Assembly: GCA_017303735.1 (NCBI GenBank)
Contig: JAFLCF010000141.1
Coordinates: 1-9,957, forward strand
Reading direction: 5' to 3'
Source: Anaerolineae bacterium
Lineage (GTDB): Bacteria > Chloroflexota > Anaerolineae > Anaerolineales > Villigracilaceae
Length of the DNA: 9,957 nt
Below are positions 6,879 through 9,957 of this stretch, one piece after another; the first letter of the stretch is position 1, and every line of letters starts with the position of its first letter. The notes under the pieces were generated by a model. That model had not been told where the DNA came from, made no database searches, and was given only the letters and a program-made list of their open reading frames with translations. A program made the translations under genes and the position numbers.

Positions 6879-7907
6879 TTAATTCTCCAACAAAACCTTG
6901 AGATATGACTCGACCATTGCATCCAATCCAAAAGCGGACTCTGCGCAGCTCCGCGCTGCCACCCGGAATTGATTCTGTTTCTCGAGCACTTCTCCCGCTG
7001 AAAATGCGAGTGCTTCGATGTTTGGCGTCTCCAACTTCCACGGGTTCGCGCCATACGGAACGATACAGCCTACATCATCTGTGACCAACTCTTTGAGCGA
7101 GCCACTGTCGAAGCCGATGACTGGAAGTCCACACGCCAAGGCTTCGATGACGGAGTTGGGGCAGGGCGGGTTGACTTCGGCGCAGTACATCATGTGAGAG
7201 GAACGAGCGAGTTTGGGAATGTCTGCTCGGGGGACGGTGCCAAGAAATTTTACGGAAAGATTTGCCACAGAGGACACAGAGAGCAACGAGTTTAATTTTC
7301 GTTGCGTGGCTTCATCTACTGTTCCAGCAACAACGACTTCCATCGGATACTTCGCGGACATTTTTTCTGCCACACTCGCAGAATGGAACAAGCCAGAGTT
7401 CAATCCGCGGGCGAGGCTGCCTTCGAGTAGGAGCATGCGATATTTGTCGGTGGGGCGTTCATGCTCGCCTTCATGCGTGTAAGCATTTAGATCCACGCCA
7501 TTTATAATGACCGAGGCTGGTGCTTTGGTAATGCCATACCAATCCTCCCACCATTTGCGGATGAACTGACTCTGGTAAATGACTCTGTCTGCAAAGCGGT
7601 TGCGAATCAGCGAGAGCATGAAATTCCCATACTCCGCGCGGACGGTATATTTCACCCCCGACCATTTCACGCGTTGCACCCAGTTGATGCCATCCAGCCT
7701 TTGGACGACGCGAATGCCCCGTCGCTGTGCCCGGTTCAGGTCAAGGAGGAAGCGGGTGCCTGCGATGACGAGAACTGCGTCAGACTTGTCATCCAGATCA
7801 TAGGTCACGTCAATGTTGCGGGCGCGTAATCCCTGCTCAAATTTCAAACGGAAGGATGCCATGCCGCCTGTGCCCTGAACGAATGGCGTGATGCAAATAC
7901 GAGTCAT
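6879..7907 (-). CDS. GT4-type glycosyltransferase (GT-B fold)
   Basis: From ATG 7907 the protein has 342 residues. The beginning, MTRICITPFVQGTGGMASFRLKFEQGL, is a usual GT-B start with a glycine-containing acceptor loop. The C-terminal domain shows VVVAGTVDEA (191-200), VKFLGTVPRADIPKLARSS (219-237) and EVNPPCPNSVIEALACGLPVIGF (244-266, Glu255). This is the NPPCPNS variant of the nucleotide-sugar binding motif, without the first glutamate of E-x7-E. Function: cytoplasmic sugar transfer in glycan assembly; donor and acceptor are not readable. An ATG at 7931 would add eight residues, but it lies in a palindrome. Start 7907 sits six bases after a consensus TATAAT and has no ribosome binding site, which fits a leaderless transcript. 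It heads the minus-strand operon and is translationally coupled to the NTF2-like gene. Residues 200-215 are encoded by a repeat-like segment. Confidence 0.87.
   Translation of the reverse strand: MTRICITPFVQGTGGMASFRLKFEQGLRARNIDVTYDLDDKSDAVLVIAGTRFLLDLNRAQRRGIRVVQRLDGINWVQRVKWSGVKYTVRAEYGNFMLSLIRNRFADRVIYQSQFIRKWWEDWYGITKAPASVIINGVDLNAYTHEGEHERPTDKYRMLLLEGSLARGLNSGLFHSASVAEKMSAKYPMEVVVAGTVDEATQRKLNSLLSVSSVANLSVKFLGTVPRADIPKLARSSHMMYCAEVNPPCPNSVIEALACGLPVIGFDSGSLKELVTDDVGCIVPYGANPWKLETPNIEALAFSAGEVLEKQNQFRVAARSCAESAFGLDAMVESYLKVLLEN
7264..7310. repeat. Repeat-like segment with nested inverted repeats inside the GT4 gene
   Basis: The segment is bounded by GCCAC (7264-7268) and GTGGC (7306-7310) and contains an inner perfect 7-bp inverted pair, GCAACGA at 7283-7289 and TCGTTGC at 7299-7305. 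The left part reads CCACAGAGGACACAGAG, which I recall as the core of a widespread intergenic repeat of environmental bacteria. It is read in frame as residues 200-215 of the GT4 enzyme (ending NSLLSVSSVA), between a helix and the strand NLSVKFLG, where a loop would be expected. Confidence 0.5.
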
Positions 7908-7913
7908 GCTGAA

Positions 7914-7919
7914 ATTATA
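7914..7919 (-). promoter_or_regulatory. Leaderless-type -10 box of the glycosyltransferase operon
   Basis: On the minus strand, consensus TATAAT (7919 to 7914) is followed by six bases and then ATG 7907, so transcription would begin at or next to the start codon. There is no Shine-Dalgarno sequence. No recognisable -35 box is present; that position is occupied by the perfect palindrome at 7925-7953. Confidence 0.6.
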
Positions 7920-7924
7920 ACTTG

Positions 7925-7953
7925 CTCTCATGGGGGCTTAGCCCCCATGAGAG
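7925..7953. repeat. Perfect 29-bp palindrome in the divergent promoter region
   Basis: Two perfect 14-bp arms, CTCTCATGGGGGCT and its complement, flank a single T. It lies between the divergent GT4 and deoxynucleoside kinase genes, across the expected -35 region of the GT4 promoter and about 50 bases upstream of the kinase start. It could be a repressor or activator operator, or a dispersed hairpin repeat like the one at 6424-6450, which has the same shape (13-14 bp arms, one-base centre) but a different sequence. No T-run follows on either strand. Confidence 0.8.
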
Positions 7954-8002
7954 CGGTTGTTTTATGGTATCCTTCGTTTATCTCATTTGGGAGAATTTGT
8001 TC

Positions 8003-8635
8003 ATGTATATTGCCATCGAAGGCGTGATCGGTGTGGGCAAGACCACACTCGCGCGCCTCTTGCAGCCAGCTTTTGAAGCAGAAGTATTGTTGGAAGTATT
8101 CGAGGAGAATCCTTTTCTTTCTGATTTCTATGGCGACCGCGCCCGCCATGCATTTCAGACTCAGATCTTCTTTTTGCTCAGCCGCTACCGCCAGCAGAAC
8201 AACAATGTTCCCAATACTCTTGCGGCAGGCAAGAGTTTGATCGCCGACTACACCTTTGCGAAAGATGCACTCTTCGCGGGCATCAACCTGAAAGGCGACG
8301 AGTTGGAGATGTATCATAAAGTTCATGAAGCGCTCGGTGAAAAGATCCCCAAGCCTGACCTGTTGGTGTATTTGCAAGCCAGTACCGATACACTGATGCA
8401 GCGCATTGCTTTTCGTGACCGTTCCTATGAACGCCAAATGGAACGTGCCTATATCGACGAATTGAACTTGGCGTATGAAGACTTTTTCTCGAAGCCTTTC
8501 GACCATACACCCGTCTTGAAAATTAACAGCAATGAATTGAACATTATCCAAAATGCGGAACATGTCAAATACATCGAAAACAGAATCCGCGAAACATTGG
8601 GGCTGACGCCCTATCAACCGGCATTGTTGAAGTAG
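8003..8635 (+). CDS. Deoxynucleoside kinase (deoxyadenosine/deoxyguanosine kinase-like)
   Basis: From ATG 8003 the product has 210 residues, the usual size of bacterial deoxynucleoside kinases, which phosphorylate deoxynucleosides at the 5' position with ATP in nucleotide salvage. The P-loop GVIGVGKT (residues 7-14) follows MYIAIE directly. EENPFLSDFY (35-44) provides the acidic residue region after the P-loop, DYTFAKDALFAG (82-93) corresponds to the D/E-R-S-like substrate motif, and the LID RIAFRDRSYERQME (134-147) supplies arginines for phosphate binding. The frame is open upstream to 7922, but the fold begins at 8003 and GGGAG at 7989-7993 lies nine bases before it, so the longer start is rejected. 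Substrate preference for purine or pyrimidine deoxynucleosides cannot be settled from these motifs. The nucleotidyltransferase begins nine bases downstream. Confidence 0.9.
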   Translation: MYIAIEGVIGVGKTTLARLLQPAFEAEVLLEVFEENPFLSDFYGDRARHAFQTQIFFLLSRYRQQNNNVPNTLAAGKSLIADYTFAKDALFAGINLKGDELEMYHKVHEALGEKIPKPDLLVYLQASTDTLMQRIAFRDRSYERQMERAYIDELNLAYEDFFSKPFDHTPVLKINSNELNIIQNAEHVKYIENRIRETLGLTPYQPALLK

Positions 8636-8644
8636 GCAGGAACC

Positions 8645-9667
8645 ATGCGCGTTACAAGAGACTCTCTTTTACGAATTGCCAAAGAAACCGTGCAGGAACG
8701 GGCATATAACGACCCGGATATGGTCGCCGCCTATCTTACTGGTTCTTTGCGCGGCGAACCCATGCTGGGCGGAACTGCCGACATCGACATTGTTTTCGTT
8801 CACAAAACTACGCCGATGAAATCGCGCGAGTTCGTAAAGCTCACACCTGATTTCCACATCGACATCAGCCGCCGCGCCAAAGACGAATTCAAATCGCCAC
8901 GCGAGTTACGCGGTGATCCGTGGTTGGGCTATGAGATGTATGACCCGGTCCTTTTATATGAACGCGAAAAATTTTTCGACTTCGTGCAAGCCAGTCTGCG
9001 GGCGGGCTTTGAGTTTGAACAACCGCCGCTGATGCTGCAACGCTGCCGCACGCTCCTTTCGCATGGGCGTGGAAATTGGTTTGATATTTCTGAACACGAT
9101 GGTGAAGTGGGTCCCAAAGAAATTCGCAAATACATGAAGTCGCTTTTTCACGCGGTCAATGCCGTTGTGGAGTTGAGCGGTCCGCCCATTTGGGAGCGTC
9201 GCCTTCTGCTTGATTTCCCTGCGCGTGCCGAAGCCGCCCAAAAGCCTGGCATGGTCACTACCGTTTATGGGTTGCTCGGTGCAACCCAAGTGGATGCCGA
9301 AAAGATCAAGACCTGGCTCAACGATTGGAAGCATGCTTTCAAATTGGCTTCTGAAACTCCCGGTGTGGATGCGCGGATTCATCCTGCGCGCTTGAACTAT
9401 TACGAGAAAGGCATCAAAGCGCTCTTGGATAGTGACACGCCTCTTTCCGCGCTCTGGCCTGCCCTGCATACCTGGACCTTATCCGCCGCTGTATTATCCG
9501 GTGACCATCTCAAGTTTTGGGAACAAGCCTGTGACTCGCTCGGGTTGCGCGAAGGTTTCGCTGATAAAGTTGCCGGGCTCGATCACTTCCTTGATGAAAT
9601 TGAGATCATGCTTGAAGAGATCGCCAACGCCAACGGACTGGATGCTGAACCATCGACAGGTTTATAA
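8645..9667 (+). CDS. Pol-beta superfamily nucleotidyltransferase, substrate unknown
   Basis: The 340-residue protein carries an intact nucleotidyltransferase active site near its N-terminus: GSLRG at 33-37, then TADIDIVFV with Asp46 and Asp48, and a third acidic residue, Asp73, in DFHIDIS. This is the G-S...D-x-D...D pattern of the DNA polymerase beta-like fold, which transfers a nucleotidyl group to a hydroxyl, protein side chain or nucleic acid end. The remaining 230 residues are mostly helical, with Trp-rich stretches, and I do not recognise a named domain in them. It is not an obvious PolA, CCA-adding or GlnE protein, and it is longer than the minimal MntA/HEPN-associated type. Nine bases separate it from the deoxynucleoside kinase, with only AGGA close to the ATG, so the two probably share a transcript. 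Its last codons overlap the -35 box of the proposed pyrB leader promoter. Confidence 0.82.
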   Translation: MRVTRDSLLRIAKETVQERAYNDPDMVAAYLTGSLRGEPMLGGTADIDIVFVHKTTPMKSREFVKLTPDFHIDISRRAKDEFKSPRELRGDPWLGYEMYDPVLLYEREKFFDFVQASLRAGFEFEQPPLMLQRCRTLLSHGRGNWFDISEHDGEVGPKEIRKYMKSLFHAVNAVVELSGPPIWERRLLLDFPARAEAAQKPGMVTTVYGLLGATQVDAEKIKTWLNDWKHAFKLASETPGVDARIHPARLNYYEKGIKALLDSDTPLSALWPALHTWTLSAAVLSGDHLKFWEQACDSLGLREGFADKVAGLDHFLDEIEIMLEEIANANGLDAEPSTGL

Positions 9668-9680
9668 ATGCGAGTATAAT
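9653..9680 (+). promoter_or_regulatory. Sigma70-type promoter for the pyrB leader
   Basis: TCGACA at 9653-9658 (five of six bases match TTGACA), a 16-base spacer and a perfect TATAAT at 9675-9680. The -35 box lies inside the 3' end of the nucleotidyltransferase gene. An ATG follows seven bases after the -10, so the predicted transcript starts at or beside that ATG. Confidence 0.7.
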
Positions 9681-9687
9681 CGCGCCG

Positions 9688-9777
9688 ATGTTTCGAAGAT
9701 ATCCGCACCGCCATTTGTTAGACAAGTCCCAACGGGACGCCTTCTTCGTTTTCTATCATCGTTCTCAAAAAGCCTGA
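9688..9777 (+). CDS. Candidate leader peptide of pyrB (pyrL-like, leaderless)
   Basis: A 29-codon frame runs from ATG 9688 to TGA 9775-9777. No ribosome binding site is present, but the ATG is seven bases after a perfect TATAAT, so the message would start essentially at AUG, as leaderless messages do. The peptide begins MFRRYPHRH and includes DAFFVFYHR; codons for Phe, Val and Tyr are U-rich. Its stop codon lies within the 5' stem of the terminator at 9767-9799, so a ribosome that reaches the end of the frame would keep that hairpin from forming. This is the arrangement of the enterobacterial pyrBI leader, where coupling of ribosome and polymerase, set by UTP supply, decides read-through. The sequence itself is unlike the E. 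coli leader peptide, so this would be analogous rather than homologous. Chance occurrence of a 29-codon frame is possible. Confidence 0.5.
   Translation: MFRRYPHRHLLDKSQRDAFFVFYHRSQKA
9726..9766 (+). promoter_or_regulatory. Hairpin plus U-rich stretch in the pyrB leader
   Basis: A small hairpin GTCCC-AAC-GGGAC (9726-9738) is followed by a U-rich tract at 9741-9766, in which about 14 of 26 bases are T, immediately before the terminator. A hairpin followed by uridine clusters is where polymerase would pause under low UTP in the pyrBI-type mechanism. The pairing UUGUUAG (9715-9721) with CUGACAA (9774-9780) is a possible, weaker competing structure. Confidence 0.45.
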
Positions 9778-9799
9778 CAATTAATTGTCAGGCTTTTTT
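9767..9799 (+). terminator. Intrinsic terminator/attenuator upstream of pyrB
   Basis: A perfect 32-bp palindrome (9767-9798) with arms AAAAAGCCTGACAATT and its complement gives the stem GCCTGACA/TGTCAGGC followed by six Ts (9794-9799). It is clearly a strong intrinsic terminator. Being downstream of the promoter at 9653-9680 and upstream of pyrB, it can act as an attenuator; it would also end transcripts from the kinase and nucleotidyltransferase genes. Confidence 0.9.
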
Positions 9800-9845
9800 C
9801 TTAATAGCTGTCAATCACCAACTCAAGATCCAGGAGACTAAAGAA

Positions 9846-9957
9846 ATGCCAACAACTTCCACCAACCCCCATTTGCCTTTTGGCGAAAACAAGAATGCCG
9901 ATTGGTACGGCAAGGACATTATTTCCGTCAAGCAATTCAGCCGTGACGACCTTGAAT
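9846..9957 (+). CDS. pyrB: Aspartate carbamoyltransferase catalytic subunit (3' partial)
   Basis: Thirty-seven complete codons are visible before the right edge. After a polar start, the segment WYGKDIISVKQFSRDDLE matches the N-terminal block of aspartate carbamoyltransferases, which typically read G+DIISV+dFsR+dLE before the first long helix. The enzyme joins carbamoyl phosphate and aspartate to form N-carbamoylaspartate, the committed step of pyrimidine synthesis, in the cytoplasm. The carbamoyl-phosphate motif (S-T-R-T) lies beyond the window. Ornithine carbamoyltransferase begins differently, so pyrB is favoured. AGGAG at 9832-9836, nine bases upstream, supports the start. The 5' untranslated region after the terminator is 46 bases long and otherwise featureless. 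Confidence 0.85.
   Translation, partial: MPTTSTNPHLPFGENKNADWYGKDIISVKQFSRDDLE

Noticed and set aside
6877..7041. Longer N-terminus for the NTF2-like protein
   Set aside because: It would lie entirely within the 3' end of the GT4 gene in another frame, while ATG 6876 has a well-placed GGAG and begins the family fold.
7922..8002. Upstream extension of the deoxynucleoside kinase to ATG 7930 or an earlier codon
   Set aside because: The extension crosses the 29-bp palindrome, adds residues that do not resemble a kinase start, and ATG 8003 has GGGAG nine bases upstream and begins right at the P-loop strand.
7928..8617. A 229-codon open frame antisense to the deoxynucleoside kinase
   Set aside because: It mirrors the kinase in the opposite strand, its product is low-quality in composition and resembles no family, and the sense strand has a complete, motif-bearing gene.
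9653..9845. PyrR-type binding site in the pyrB leader
   Set aside because: I looked for the conserved PyrR anti-antiterminator loop (ARUCCNGNGAGGYU-like). The hairpin at 9726-9738 shares only a short part of it, so I kept the leader-peptide model as the better fit while leaving PyrR as an alternative.
1..9957. CRISPR array, toxin-antitoxin, phage or defence cassette
   Set aside because: No regularly spaced repeats, no transposase or integrase, and the nucleotidyltransferase has no HEPN or small antitoxin partner next to it.

Overview
The window (about 50% GC) looks like a chromosomal segment of an uncultured Chloroflexota bacterium, most likely Anaerolineae. This is inference from recalled resemblance: the two GT-C-like membrane proteins, the deoxynucleoside kinase, and the several short dispersed repeats are all of kinds I associate with that lineage. 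No rRNA, tRNA, CRISPR array, transposase or phage gene is visible.

Layout. Positions 2-3882 run on the plus strand: the 3' part of a HAD-IB phosphatase, a dispersed imperfect palindrome, then a tight run of acetolactate decarboxylase (budA), a two-helix SHOCT protein, a small PH-like protein and a GT-C-type membrane protein. Positions 3879-7907 run on the minus strand, convergent with that block and sharing a four-base CTAG that supplies both stop codons. In transcription order this block is a GT4 glycosyltransferase, an NTF2-like protein, a GT-C-type membrane protein and a second GT4 glycosyltransferase, apparently one envelope or exopolysaccharide operon. Divergent from it, 8003-9667 holds a deoxynucleoside kinase and a nucleotidyltransferase of unknown substrate. 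The right edge carries the first 37 codons of aspartate carbamoyltransferase (pyrB).

The most interesting structure lies between 9653 and 9845, upstream of pyrB. There is a near-consensus sigma70-type promoter, an ATG 7 bases after the -10 box that would be a leaderless start, a 29-codon open frame containing a small hairpin and a U-rich stretch, and a strong intrinsic terminator whose 5' stem contains the leader stop codon. pyrB follows with its own ribosome binding site. This is the architecture of the pyrBI leader-peptide attenuator of enterobacteria, and it is proposed here as an analogous pyrimidine-sensing attenuator.

A second theme is repeat DNA. Palindromic elements sit in three intergenic regions. 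Three of the four genes of the minus-strand operon also carry short repeat-like segments read through in frame, at positions that look like loops or linkers. The same operon starts at a second apparent leaderless promoter, next to a perfect 29-bp palindrome.

How the genes work together: the two GT4 enzymes and two GT-C-like proteins suggest cell-surface glycan assembly. The kinase, nucleotidyltransferase and pyrB suggest a loosely nucleotide-related neighbourhood, but only the kinase and pyrB have a clear biochemical assignment.
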